From: an uncultured Muribaculaceae bacterium
GTDB taxonomy: Bacteria; Bacteroidota; Bacteroidia; Bacteroidales; Muribaculaceae
DNA length: 56,430 bases
NCBI GenBank assembly: GCA_910586475.1
Contig: CAJUHM010000008.1
Location: 1-56,430 of the forward strand
Direction of reading: 5' to 3'
Below are positions 34,131 to 42,829 of the stretch, one piece after another. The position numbers were made by a program, and so were the translations under genes. Numbering within the stretch: the first letter of the stretch is position 1; each line of letters starts with the position of its first letter. A model generated the notes under the pieces. That model was given only the letters and a program-made list of their open reading frames with translations. It was not told the DNA's origin and did no database searches.

Positions 34131-35765
34131 ATGAAAAAACGAGTTTTTTCAGCTTTATGCGCAGCTCTGCCGCTGGCAATGTTCGCCCAGACTGCAATCG
34201 ATGCCTATCAGTTGTCGCGCTATGATCTAAGAGGAACCGCACGCTTCATGTCTATGGGCGGCGCGTTCGGAGCTCTGGGAGGAGATCTCTCGACCCTCAA
34301 TCAGAACCCGGGCGGCATTGGGGTATATCGCAAAAGTGACATAGGTATAACTCTGGACATTGACATCCAGAGTGCCAAAACCAATACTTCGGTAATGTTC
34401 TACAACCAAAAGCAGACCAAAGTCGGAGTCAACAATGTCGGCTACATTGGAGCAACGCGCACTAACTCAGAAATAATGCCGTTCTTCAACTGGGGATTCA
34501 CCTACAACCGTGCGGCATCATTCAACAGACGTTTCCGTGGAGTCGACGTGATGAACGGATCACTCTCGAACTATATCGCAGGATACACCTCGGCCGAAAA
34601 CTGGACAACTGGCGAACTTGAAGGGAAAGACAATAATTATTTCGCGACCTATGGTGCTCCCTGGATGAGCATTCTCGCCTATAATTCATATATGATCAAC
34701 CCCGTCAGCCCGGGAAGTACGACCTACAACGGTCTCTGGGGCAACGGGACCTCAGGCGAACATGAATTCGACGTCGAAGAAACCGGCTATGTCGATGAAT
34801 ATGAAATCAATCTCGGCGGCAACTTCGCTGACGTTGTCTACTGGGGCATCGGATTCGGCATCACGGACATCAACTACAATCAGAACGTCTATTATCAGGA
34901 ATTCCTCCAGAATGCCACCATTCCCATCGTTGTTCCTGACCAAAATGGCGATGGTGCCGTCGTTGCAAGTCCAACTCCTGTAGCGACAGATCAGGAAGTA
35001 GGCTTCGGCCTCCAGAGCCGCAAGCACATCAGCGGTACGGGCTATAACTTCAAAGCGGGCCTTATCGTTCGCCCGATCAACGAGCTTCGTCTCGGCTTCG
35101 CAGTCCACACTCCCACCTACTACAATCTTACGCAAAACAATGACGGAATCGTTGACTACGGCTACGGATATGCAGAAGGAGATCTGAAGCCGGGTTACCA
35201 CGGCACACCGATCGAAGCGGCAAACTGGAAACTGCGGACTCCCTGGCGACTCATGGCGAGTGCAGCTGTCGTCATCGGTCCGAAGGCCATCATCTCCGCT
35301 GACTATGAGTACCGTCCCTATCAGGACATGACGACAAAGTACGACAACGGAGATAACGTCGACGCTGTCAACGATGGCATCAAGAGCTACTACAAAGCGA
35401 CCAATATCATAAGACTCGGAGCGGAATATCGCATCAGCAACCATGTCAGCATCCGCGCAGGCTATGCCTACGAATCCTCGCCGACAGGGGCGGAAGTAAA
35501 AGACAACCAGCTCCCGGTCTACACCTCATCGCCAAACGATACGGGCACGACCCCGTCCTATACGCTCGACAATTCCACCCGCTATCTGACATGCGGACTC
35601 GGCTATAAATACAAAAACTTCTATGCCGATGCAGCTTATGTCAACAAGCACTACAAGAGCGACTTCCACCCGTACTCGCCCAACAATTACACTATGGCAC
35701 CCGCAGCGTCGGAAGTTACATCCAACTCAAACAATGTCGTGCTTACAATCGGTTTCCGTTTCTGA
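34131..35765 (+). CDS. FadL/OmpP1/TodX family outer-membrane beta-barrel transporter
   Basis: A 544-residue outer-membrane protein. A signal peptide (MKKRVFSALCAALPLAMFA) is followed by an N-terminal segment matching the FadL hatch and first strands: YDLRGTARFMSMGGAFGALGGDLSTLNQNPGGIGVYR. The rest alternates short amphipathic strands with loops, and the protein ends in a C-terminal aromatic strand (VVLTIGFRF). A DQNGDG calcium-binding-like loop appears near residue 273. Members carry hydrophobic molecules such as fatty acids or aromatics across the outer membrane; the cargo here is unknown. It ends in a strong terminator. Confidence 0.88.
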   Translation: MKKRVFSALCAALPLAMFAQTAIDAYQLSRYDLRGTARFMSMGGAFGALGGDLSTLNQNPGGIGVYRKSDIGITLDIDIQSAKTNTSVMFYNQKQTKVGVNNVGYIGATRTNSEIMPFFNWGFTYNRAASFNRRFRGVDVMNGSLSNYIAGYTSAENWTTGELEGKDNNYFATYGAPWMSILAYNSYMINPVSPGSTTYNGLWGNGTSGEHEFDVEETGYVDEYEINLGGNFADVVYWGIGFGITDINYNQNVYYQEFLQNATIPIVVPDQNGDGAVVASPTPVATDQEVGFGLQSRKHISGTGYNFKAGLIVRPINELRLGFAVHTPTYYNLTQNNDGIVDYGYGYAEGDLKPGYHGTPIEAANWKLRTPWRLMASAAVVIGPKAIISADYEYRPYQDMTTKYDNGDNVDAVNDGIKSYYKATNIIRLGAEYRISNHVSIRAGYAYESSPTGAEVKDNQLPVYTSSPNDTGTTPSYTLDNSTRYLTCGLGYKYKNFYADAAYVNKHYKSDFHPYSPNNYTMAPAASEVTSNSNNVVLTIGFRF

Positions 35766-35791
35766 CCACTGACAAAAGAAAAATTCTCACA

Positions 35792-35828
35792 CGAGAGCGG
35801 CTCATGATCGGGCCGCTCTCGTTTTTTT
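35792..35828 (+). terminator. intrinsic terminator of the FadL-type gene
   Basis: CGAGAGCGGC (35792-35801) pairs with GCCGCTCTCG (35812-35821), followed by seven T. Confidence 0.92.
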
Positions 35829-35867
35829 CTATATGTAAAGGCACGCGTTTAGGGAATGTCTGAATCT

Positions 35868-35918
35868 AAAAAAAAAGCAATCGGCCGGCATCCCGAGATA
35901 GTGGGATCCGGCCGATTG
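35868..35918 (-). terminator. intrinsic terminator of rpsP
   Basis: 35878-35894 pairs with 35903-35918 (16 bp, one bulge). On the minus strand a T-run of nine follows after one C. Confidence 0.92.
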
Positions 35919-35953
35919 TGCAAATTGAAATCGTTAGATTCTGTCCGCAGGAA

Positions 35954-36496
35954 TTATTCAGCGGCAGGAGCTTCTTCAGTTTCAGCGGCTTCTTCAGCGG
36001 CTGCAGCTGCTTCAGCTTCAGCTTTTGCGGCAGCGAGTTCAGCTTTCTTCTTAGCCACAGCTTCAGCTTTGGCTGCGTTTTTAGCCTGCTCGTCTTCAAA
36101 ACGCTTCTTAGCTTCAAGTTCTTTGGCAGAAGCCATGTTAGCTTTCAGAGCGTCAACGTTTGCCTGCTTCTTTTCTTTCCAGGCTGCAAAACGACGTTCA
36201 GCTTCAGCTTCGTCGAATGCGCCTTTCTTAACACCACCCTGGAGGTGCTTCATCAGAAGCACACCTTCCTTAGAGAGGATGCTGCGAACTGTGTCAGTGG
36301 GTTGAGCACCGACATTAACCCAATACAAAGCCCGTTCGAAATTCAAAGTTACTGTAGCAGGATTAGTGTTCGGATTATAAGAACCTATCCTTTCAATAAA
36401 TTTACCATCTCGTGGTGCCCTGCTGTCGGCGATAACAATAGGATAAAACGCATAGTTCTTGCGACCATGACGTTGTAATCTGATTTTTGTTGCCAT
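35954..36496 (-). CDS. rpsP: ribosomal protein bS16 with long acidic/alanine tail
   Basis: A 180-residue small-subunit ribosomal protein. The bS16 core (MATKIRLQRHGRKNYAFYPI, IERIGSYNPNTNP, RALYWVNVGAQPTDTVRSIL) fills the first 85 or so residues. A Lys/Ala/Glu-rich helical extension of about 90 residues follows, with repeats of AEAEAAAAAEEAAE. Bacteroidota bS16 proteins are known to be long in this way; the tail is not in E. coli S16 (82 residues). The gene is monocistronic with its own promoter and terminator. Confidence 0.97.
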   Translation of the reverse strand: MATKIRLQRHGRKNYAFYPIVIADSRAPRDGKFIERIGSYNPNTNPATVTLNFERALYWVNVGAQPTDTVRSILSKEGVLLMKHLQGGVKKGAFDEAEAERRFAAWKEKKQANVDALKANMASAKELEAKKRFEDEQAKNAAKAEAVAKKKAELAAAKAEAEAAAAAEEAAETEEAPAAE

Positions 36497-36543
36497 TTGA
36501 AATTAATTAAATAAATTTGGTTTTGTATTGCTTTTTGCGTCTG

Positions 36544-36551
36544 CAAAGTTA
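36544..36551 (-). promoter_or_regulatory. -7 promoter box of rpsP
   Basis: Minus strand reads TAACTTTG, with ATTG 19 bases upstream as -33. The leader is about 40 nt. Confidence 0.8.
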
Positions 36552-36618
36552 CGATTATTTTTTGGATACGCAATTGAATAATCCATTAAATTCTCAGAGC
36601 GAAGGCAATTTAGAGTCT

Positions 36619-37398
36619 TTATTGTATTTCGGGCAGATCCGGGACAGTCAGACCAGCGCCAGTGCTGCCCTGAACGAAGCGGCGACAGGCTTCGAGCGTT
36701 TCAGGCTTTCCGATGTCAAACCACGAATAGGATTCTGAGGGCTCGTAGCCTGATATGTTCAATTCAGCGCAGTTTTCGACATAGAACGGCGTTATTGAAT
36801 AGGGGCGCTCCGACGGATTCTCTGCGAGTCGCTTCAAAAGATGTCCGGAGACCACATGCACCCCGCCAAACGCCTTGGGCGTCAACTCGTGTGAGGCAAG
36901 ATGCGGTGGCCTGACCTCTCCTGTCTTACGGTTTGTCCAGCCTTTCATCCTGCCGTCAGAGTCAAACAGAAGATAACGGGATGTCGGGCGGTCTGACACG
37001 AGCAGAGTCGCGTCATCGCCGGAGTCAAGATGGCTTCTGATCATGGACCGAAGGTCGAAGTCGGTGAAAATATCAGCGTTATGGACAACGACCGGACCTT
37101 CGAAACCGAACAGGTGTCCGGCCTTCTGCAGCCCACCGCCAGTGTCAAGCAGAAGACTGCGTTCATCGCTCACGCGAATACGGATGCCGAAATTGTGACT
37201 GTCGACCAGATAGTCTATGATCATGTCGGGAAAGTGGTGGACATTGACCACAAGATCGTCGACACCGGCGTCGACAAGCTTCCGGATAACTCTTCCGAGC
37301 ATCGGCTCTCCTCCGACCTCGACCAAGGCTTTCGGACAATCAGCTGTCAACGGATAGAGGCGCGTGCCGAGTCCGGCCGCAAATACCATCCCTTTCAT
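36619..37398 (-). CDS. murU: MurU-like nucleotidyltransferase
   Basis: A 259-residue sugar-1-phosphate nucleotidyltransferase. The signature nucleotide loop is FAAGLGTRLYPLT (about residues 6-18), then PKALVEVGGEPML, LLDTGGGLQKAG (substrate loop typical of MurU and related short uridylyltransferases) and the metal site VHNADIFTDFDL. In Pseudomonas MurU converts MurNAc-1-phosphate to UDP-MurNAc in peptidoglycan recycling. Its start overlaps by four bases the stop of the kinase/RapZ fusion gene, an AmgK homologue in its N-terminal half, which strongly supports this pathway over mannose-1-phosphate guanylyltransferase. The assignment rests partly on that context. Confidence 0.82.
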   Translation of the reverse strand: MKGMVFAAGLGTRLYPLTADCPKALVEVGGEPMLGRVIRKLVDAGVDDLVVNVHHFPDMIIDYLVDSHNFGIRIRVSDERSLLLDTGGGLQKAGHLFGFEGPVVVHNADIFTDFDLRSMIRSHLDSGDDATLLVSDRPTSRYLLFDSDGRMKGWTNRKTGEVRPPHLASHELTPKAFGGVHVVSGHLLKRLAENPSERPYSITPFYVENCAELNISGYEPSESYSWFDIGKPETLEACRRFVQGSTGAGLTVPDLPEIQ

Positions 37399-38804
37399 AG
37401 CTTCACCTCCACTCCCCTTTCGCGATGGATCAGCACCACATCACAATCAAAAGACGCCGCTATATGCTCCGCCATTTTCTGGGCACTATAGACCGAACGG
37501 TGCTGACCGCCTGTGCATCCGAAACTCACGCTCAGGTCCGAGAATCCACGCTTAATATATCGTCTGACACTATGGTCTACAAGGGCCTTGCAGCTGTCGA
37601 GGAACTCAAGAATCTCTCCGTCGTTTTCGAGAAACTCCTGAACCGGACGGTCCATCCCGGTCAGATGCCGGTACTGTTCGTAACGCCCCGGGTTGTGGAC
37701 GGCCCTGCAATCGAAAACAAATCCGCCGCCATTGCCTGTGAAATCCTCAGGGATACCTTTCTTGTAAGAAAAACTGTAGACTTTCACTTTCAGCCGTCCG
37801 GGTGCAGCCGGAACGGCGAACCGGTCATCGGCAATCAGCCGATCAATAACCAAAGCGATGTATTGCAGCCTGTTGTCGCCAAGTGATGCAAGAGAATCCT
37901 TCAAAGAAATGAGGGTGGCTCTGATTGGGGTCAGAAAAACGGCTTTATGCTGATGCAGCCCGCGGAAACCATATGCGCCAAGAACCTGAAGCAGTCTGAA
38001 AATCACGAAGAGCCGGAGGGTGCGTTCCCAGTAATCATCAACAACCACCCCTGCCTCACGCGCTTTTTCGACATAACTTCCGGCCAATGCCCAGCGGACC
38101 TCGTCTGACAGCCCGAGACGGCTTTGCCAGAGCAGCGATGCGACATCATAGAAGGGATTGCCGAGACGAGCTCCCTGATAGTCTATGAGAACAGGCGTGT
38201 CGCCGCGCATCATTACGTTTCTTGACTGGAAATCGCGCAGAATCAAGACTTTTGCAGGAGAGTCACAGAGATTTCGGATCAGATAATCGAACTCATTCTC
38301 AAGCACCTGCTCGTCGACCTCAACGCCTGCAAGTTTCAGAAAACAGTATTTGAAATAGTTTAGATCCCATCTCACCGCCTGAGCATCCATTTCAGCACGC
38401 GGATAAAGAACCGAACGGGCTATGCCGTCATGACCGGCCGCATGAAAATCAGCCAGTATTTCCACGGTTTCGGCAAGAGCCTTCCTGAATCGTTCGGAAT
38501 CGGGACCAGAGCTGACAAACAAGTCATAGAGTGACTCGCTGCCGAGATCTTCCTGAATGTAGCAGACTCCGTCGGGCGCTACGGCCAAGACCTGAGGCAC
38601 AGGCAAACCATGAGAGCGAAAATGCTCAGTCAGAGCAAGAAAAGCCCGATTTTCTTTCATGTCACTCCCGATCGTGGCAATGACTGTCGGGCCGCTGCCA
38701 TGAACTCTGAAATAGCTCCGCGAGGATCCGGCACCCGGGAGTCTGTCGATCCTGACCGGTTCTGATCCAAACCGCTGCGTATATAATGCTTTAATACTTT
38801 TCAT
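37395..38804 (-). CDS. AmgK-like sugar kinase fused to RapZ C-terminal sensor domain
   Basis: A 469-residue two-domain protein. Residues 1-330 are an aminoglycoside-phosphotransferase-fold kinase like AmgK: LPGAGSSRSYFRV nucleotide loop, catalytic segment LILRDFQSRNVMM (Asp191, Asn196; the usual His before Asp is Leu) and metal Asp208 in LIDYQGARLG. Residues 338-469 match the RapZ C-terminal domain: KVYSFSYKKGIP, FDCRAVHNPG, LTGMDRPVQEFL and GCTGGQHRSVYSAQKMAEH. The Walker-type N-terminal domain of RapZ is absent. AmgK phosphorylates MurNAc at C1; RapZ-C binds glucosamine-6-phosphate and RNA in E. coli. The stop overlaps the MurU start. Whether the sensor controls the kinase or binds RNA is unknown. 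Transcribed from a promoter shared back-to-back with aroE. Confidence 0.85.
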   Translation of the reverse strand: MKSIKALYTQRFGSEPVRIDRLPGAGSSRSYFRVHGSGPTVIATIGSDMKENRAFLALTEHFRSHGLPVPQVLAVAPDGVCYIQEDLGSESLYDLFVSSGPDSERFRKALAETVEILADFHAAGHDGIARSVLYPRAEMDAQAVRWDLNYFKYCFLKLAGVEVDEQVLENEFDYLIRNLCDSPAKVLILRDFQSRNVMMRGDTPVLIDYQGARLGNPFYDVASLLWQSRLGLSDEVRWALAGSYVEKAREAGVVVDDYWERTLRLFVIFRLLQVLGAYGFRGLHQHKAVFLTPIRATLISLKDSLASLGDNRLQYIALVIDRLIADDRFAVPAAPGRLKVKVYSFSYKKGIPEDFTGNGGGFVFDCRAVHNPGRYEQYRHLTGMDRPVQEFLENDGEILEFLDSCKALVDHSVRRYIKRGFSDLSVSFGCTGGQHRSVYSAQKMAEHIAASFDCDVVLIHRERGVEVKL

Positions 38805-38826
38805 CTTATTTATTGATTTTTGACTG

Positions 38827-38834
38827 CAAAATTA
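38827..38834 (-). promoter_or_regulatory. -7 promoter box of the kinase/RapZ-murU operon
   Basis: Minus strand reads TAATTTTG, a full match, giving a leader of about 16 nt. It lies 13 bases from the divergent aroE box. Confidence 0.65.
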
Positions 38835-38847
38835 CAAAATTATGTGG

Positions 38848-38855
38848 TAACTTTG
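38848..38855 (+). promoter_or_regulatory. -7 promoter box of aroE
   Basis: TAACTTTG, 35 bases upstream of the aroE ATG at 38891. Its -33 region lies over the divergent promoter. Confidence 0.75.
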
Positions 38856-38890
38856 CACTTCGATTAAGGTTGCATTATGAATATTTATTA

Positions 38891-39661
38891 ATGAATGTAA
38901 TAACCAAAAAATACGCTCTTGTCGGACACCCACTCGGGCACTCTTTTTCTCACGATTATTTTGAAGAAAAATTCAGACGTGAAGGTATAAACGCCACATA
39001 TCTTAATCTCGACCTTGACAGCGCTTCGGACTTTCCCTCCTTGCTTCGGGAAACCATCGAAACCCATCCGGATCTGATTGGATTCAATGTGACCATACCC
39101 TACAAAGAGAAAATTCTTGAATGCCTTGACTCTGTCGATGCACAAGCCGGAAGTATCGGCGCGGTAAACGTTGTCAGAATCGTCAGAGATGCCCACGGCC
39201 GCTGCGCCAGTCTTGCCGGCTACAATACAGATATAACCGGATTCACCGAGAGCCTTCGTCCGTTCATCGGCCGGCAACACCGCAAGGCACTCATCCTCGG
39301 AACCGGAGGTGCAGCCAAAGCCGTCAACCATGGCCTGCAGACTCTCGGAATCGAAGCGACATTTGTCTCGCGCTTTCCTTCGGAAGGGCAACTCAGCTAT
39401 GCGCAACTGACGGCAGAAACCGTCAGCGACCACCGCGTTATTGTCAATGCCACTCCTCTCGGAATGTATCCGAAAACAGGAAACGCGCCCGACATTCCTT
39501 ATGAGGGCCTGTCGACGGACCATATCTGCTTCGACCTTGTCTACAATCCCGCAAAGACCCGTTTCATGGAATTGGCCGAACAGCGGGGAGCCACGGTCAT
39601 CAATGGGCTTGAAATGCTTCACATTCAAGCGGATGAAGCTTGGAAAATCTGGAATCAATAG
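38891..39661 (+). CDS. aroE: shikimate dehydrogenase
   Basis: A 256-residue NADPH enzyme of the shikimate (aromatic amino acid) pathway that reduces 3-dehydroshikimate. The substrate pocket shows GHPLGHSFSHDYF (about residues 11-23), the catalytic lysine in NVTIPYKEKI and aspartate in GYNTDITGF. The Rossmann loop is LILGTGGAAKAV (about 136-147), and the C-terminal GLEMLHIQADEAWKIWN closes the domain. ATG 38891 is preferred because the first conserved strand follows at once. Normal length for the short Bacteroidota form. Confidence 0.96.
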   Translation: MNVITKKYALVGHPLGHSFSHDYFEEKFRREGINATYLNLDLDSASDFPSLLRETIETHPDLIGFNVTIPYKEKILECLDSVDAQAGSIGAVNVVRIVRDAHGRCASLAGYNTDITGFTESLRPFIGRQHRKALILGTGGAAKAVNHGLQTLGIEATFVSRFPSEGQLSYAQLTAETVSDHRVIVNATPLGMYPKTGNAPDIPYEGLSTDHICFDLVYNPAKTRFMELAEQRGATVINGLEMLHIQADEAWKIWNQ

Positions 39662-39712
39662 GACACAATTATTAAACTATATACATTATTTTCTGATAAT
39701 CTCTCAAGCAAA

Positions 39713-40759
39713 ATGAAAATGACAGAAAAACGCAGCAGCATGCTGCACGGAATTCTACTGATAGCTCTATTTGCATGTGCCTCATTCTATATCGGCGATG
39801 TCAAAATCTTCCGGGAGCTTTCCATATCCCCGATGATCATCGGCATTGTGCTCGGTATGATCTACGCCAACAGCCTCAGAAACCATCTTCCTCCGACCTG
39901 GGTTCCGGGCATCATCTTCTGTTCGAAAAAGATTCTGAGACTTGGAATCATTCTCTACGGTTTCCGCCTGACTTTAACCGACGTTGCCGAAGTCGGACTC
40001 GCCGGCATAGCAGTCGACATCATTATAGTGACAGTCACGATACTCGGAGGGATCATGATCGGCAAGCTGCTTAAGATGGATTCCGAAACAGCATTGCTCA
40101 CATCGGTCGGAAGCGGAATATGCGGCGCAGCAGCCGTTCTTGGAGCAGAATCGACCATTCAGACCAAGCCCTATAAGACAGCTGTTGCCGTTGCGACCGT
40201 AGTAATCTTCGGAACACTGGCAATGTTTATCTATCCGGTTGCCTACCGCACCGGAATCCTCGGACTCTCACCCCAGGAGATGGGAATTTTCGCAGGGTCG
40301 ACACTCCACGAGGTTGCCCACGCTGTCGGGGCCGGAAACGCAATGGGCGACGACGTCTCCAACGTCTGTGTCATCGTCAAGATGATCCGTGTGATGCTCC
40401 TCGTGCCGGTGCTTCTCGTTCTCGCATGGTGGATTGCGTCACGCCGCAAGAAAAGCGGAGACGCGTCAAACGGAGGAAAAGTCAGCATACCTTGGTTTGC
40501 AATCGGATTTCTCCTCGTGATCTGCTTCAACTCACTCGATCTGCTCCCGGTTGCCGCTGTTGACTCAATCAACTATTTCGACACCTTCCTGCTGACAATG
40601 GCAATGGCTGCATTGGGTGCTGAAACCAGTTTCGAAAAATTCAAGAAGGCAGGAGCAAAACCGTTTATCCTTGCATTCATCCTCTTTGTCTGGCTTATCG
40701 TCGGAGGGGTATTCCTGACCAAATATCTTGTGCCGGCAATCAACTCACTTTCAATCTAA
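39713..40759 (+). CDS. YeiH family (UPF0324) membrane permease
   Basis: A 348-residue polytopic inner-membrane protein of the UPF0324/YeiH group, annotated in some species as a sulfate or sulfonate exporter. About ten hydrophobic helices; conserved blocks include SPMIIGIVLGMIYANSL, KILRLGIILYGFRLT, SVGSGICGAAAVLGA near residue 140, the STLHEVAHAVGAGNAM block near 197 and the closing GAETSFEKFKKAG. Substrate is not certain. It precedes the ComEC gene by only 63 bases, which has no ATG and lies in the same frame, so the two may be translated from one message. Confidence 0.88.
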   Translation: MKMTEKRSSMLHGILLIALFACASFYIGDVKIFRELSISPMIIGIVLGMIYANSLRNHLPPTWVPGIIFCSKKILRLGIILYGFRLTLTDVAEVGLAGIAVDIIIVTVTILGGIMIGKLLKMDSETALLTSVGSGICGAAAVLGAESTIQTKPYKTAVAVATVVIFGTLAMFIYPVAYRTGILGLSPQEMGIFAGSTLHEVAHAVGAGNAMGDDVSNVCVIVKMIRVMLLVPVLLVLAWWIASRRKKSGDASNGGKVSIPWFAIGFLLVICFNSLDLLPVAAVDSINYFDTFLLTMAMAALGAETSFEKFKKAGAKPFILAFILFVWLIVGGVFLTKYLVPAINSLSI

Positions 40760-40822
40760 TTTAATAGCAGACAGACTCTGAGACTCAGCAAATCCGAAAT
40801 AGCAACCGCACCCCTCGTTCCG

Positions 40823-42829
40823 GTGACAATCTGTTTTGCAACCGGAATTGCAGTTCATTCTCTTAATGCCGGGATGTGGCTTGCCATCCTGCTACTGACA
40901 GCCGCCGTTATAACGATGTTTTTCAATCGTTATGCGGCGATTCTCATTCTGACCGTTCTTATCGGCCTTACAGACGCCAGCGTCTCCATCCCTCTCGGTC
41001 CTGCTCCGGAACTGACCGGGCGCAATCTGATCACAGAGGGGGAAATCACTGATTTCAAAGTCAACGAAAGCACTCTGCGCCTGACGCTTCGGATTGACAG
41101 AGCCGGTCCGGACACAAACAAGCTTGTCAAGGTTCGGCCGCATCGGGTCAGCCTCGTTTCGACCAATCCCGGATTCGATGCTGAAAAAGGCCAAAGGCTG
41201 ACAGTCAACACCATTCTGACGCCGCTCGCAGCCACCCGCGACCTGCCAGACGAGATCGATTTCGCGGATTTCATGGCGCGAAATCAAATTTATCTGAGCT
41301 CCTTTTTCACAGAAAAACAAGTCATCCGGATTCAGCCGCCCGGCTTTTTGCAGACTGTCTTCAATGCATCAGCTGAACGTCTGACACAATGTTTTTCCGA
41401 GTCTTCGCTTTCGCCATTTGCCAAGGAATTCATGATATCGGCTCTTGCCGGCGACACGACTGATCTCAGCGACGACACACGCGACCTATTCAGAAATGCA
41501 GGTATATCCCACGTGCTTGCAATCAGCGGACTCCATGTCGGCATTATCGCCTTTGTAATCTCGATTGTTCTCTGGCCACTGTATATCACTGGGTTCGGCC
41601 ACGCACGCAGCATTATTATCATTGCAGCGGTATGGCTCTACGCCATGATCATCGGACTGCCGGCATCAGTTGTCCGCGCGGCGCTGATGGCTACTATATA
41701 TTTTACAGGACGGTCACTCCAACGCCGCACAAGCCCGCTGAACTCACTCGCGCTTGCAGCGCTGTGCATTCTGGTCGTCTCGCCTGAGGCAATGTTTCAG
41801 ATCGGATTCCAACTTTCGTTTGCAGCCGTGCTGGCCATCATTCTCTTCGCCGAACGCCTCAACCCGGTCGGCCGAAGGCGACGAATCGCCTACAACGCCG
41901 CCTCATACCTGTGTGTCACATTGAGCGCCGTAATCGGAACCGGAATTCTGACTATCATCTATTTCCATTCCTTCCCGACCTATTTCCTGATCGGGAATCT
42001 TCTGAGTGCCCTCCTCCTCCCGTTTGTCATCGGAGGCGGAGTCGTCATGATCACTCTTGACATCTTCGGTCTCCACAGCGAATCTGTCTGTCTGGCGCTA
42101 AGCTGGCTGTGCGAACTGATAAAGAATATCTGCGAATTCACATCCTCTCTCCCCGGAAGCAGATACGACGGCTTATACCTGCGCGAATGGATCGTCATTC
42201 CGACGGCAATTTCTGTCATTGCCCTCAAATGGGCGCTTGATGCCGAGAAGAAAAAAAAGAAAACAGTCGGCCTTACAGCTGCTGCGATCATATTGGTTAT
42301 GGCTGTCTGCTGCATAATGGCCTCTGACCGCCAGCCGACAGAGCCACGGATCTACATTGCCCGCAACAAGCATCACACCGACATGATCATTCCCACGCAA
42401 AATAATGAGATAAAGATTGTGACTTCCGCACCCAACGAGCCGCTGAATGTTATCTCAAGAGCGGAATTCCGCTACCGTGACTTCATGCAGAAACGTGGCA
42501 TCGTGACACTCTCGGTCGACACCACCCGACGACGCAATGATCGCCTGATAACTATTGGAGACGTCAGTATAGGAATGATTTCAGGAAAAGAGGCGCTCCC
42601 CGAAGGCAAACTTAACTATGCGTTACTATGCAAGGGCTACAGATCGGGGATCGAAATGATTGACAACTGCTATTCTCCCGACACGATCCTTCTTGCCTCA
42701 GACCTGAACCCACGGACTGCACGGCGATACATGAATGAATGTGACGAGTTGGGGATCCCCTTTGTAAACCTCAGAGACAAGAAATGGTCGCTGGACTATC
42801 CGATCTCGTTCAGTCCGATAGTAAAATAG
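40823..42829 (+). CDS. comEC: ComEC/Rec2 family DNA-uptake membrane protein
   Basis: A polytopic inner-membrane protein of at least 668 residues from the competence channel family that carries single-stranded DNA into the cytoplasm. The core block HVLAISGLHVGIIAFVIS (about residue 231) and the preceding DLFRNAG are diagnostic; LQRRTSPLNSLALAALCIL and IGFQLSFAAVLAI follow. The C-terminal part (about 500-668) is soluble and periplasmic but lacks metallo-beta-lactamase motifs, as in other Bacteroidota members. The start is uncertain: GTG 40823 is used, but the conserved N-terminal Pro-Leu-Val-Pro segment begins upstream in the same frame, where only CTG (40778) is available. It overlaps folK by 34 bases, tail to tail. 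Confidence 0.88.
   Translation: MTICFATGIAVHSLNAGMWLAILLLTAAVITMFFNRYAAILILTVLIGLTDASVSIPLGPAPELTGRNLITEGEITDFKVNESTLRLTLRIDRAGPDTNKLVKVRPHRVSLVSTNPGFDAEKGQRLTVNTILTPLAATRDLPDEIDFADFMARNQIYLSSFFTEKQVIRIQPPGFLQTVFNASAERLTQCFSESSLSPFAKEFMISALAGDTTDLSDDTRDLFRNAGISHVLAISGLHVGIIAFVISIVLWPLYITGFGHARSIIIIAAVWLYAMIIGLPASVVRAALMATIYFTGRSLQRRTSPLNSLALAALCILVVSPEAMFQIGFQLSFAAVLAIILFAERLNPVGRRRRIAYNAASYLCVTLSAVIGTGILTIIYFHSFPTYFLIGNLLSALLLPFVIGGGVVMITLDIFGLHSESVCLALSWLCELIKNICEFTSSLPGSRYDGLYLREWIVIPTAISVIALKWALDAEKKKKKTVGLTAAAIILVMAVCCIMASDRQPTEPRIYIARNKHHTDMIIPTQNNEIKIVTSAPNEPLNVISRAEFRYRDFMQKRGIVTLSVDTTRRRNDRLITIGDVSIGMISGKEALPEGKLNYALLCKGYRSGIEMIDNCYSPDTILLASDLNPRTARRYMNECDELGIPFVNLRDKKWSLDYPISFSPIVK

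Noticed and set aside
35856..36478. Two plus-strand frames rich in Ser, Ala and Phe opposite rpsP
   Set aside because: Mirror of the repetitive Ala/Glu/Lys tail of bS16.
40757..40822. Programmed read-through of the permease stop into ComEC
   Set aside because: In-frame continuity of 21 codons can be chance; no read-through context is known for TAA followed by TTT in this lineage.
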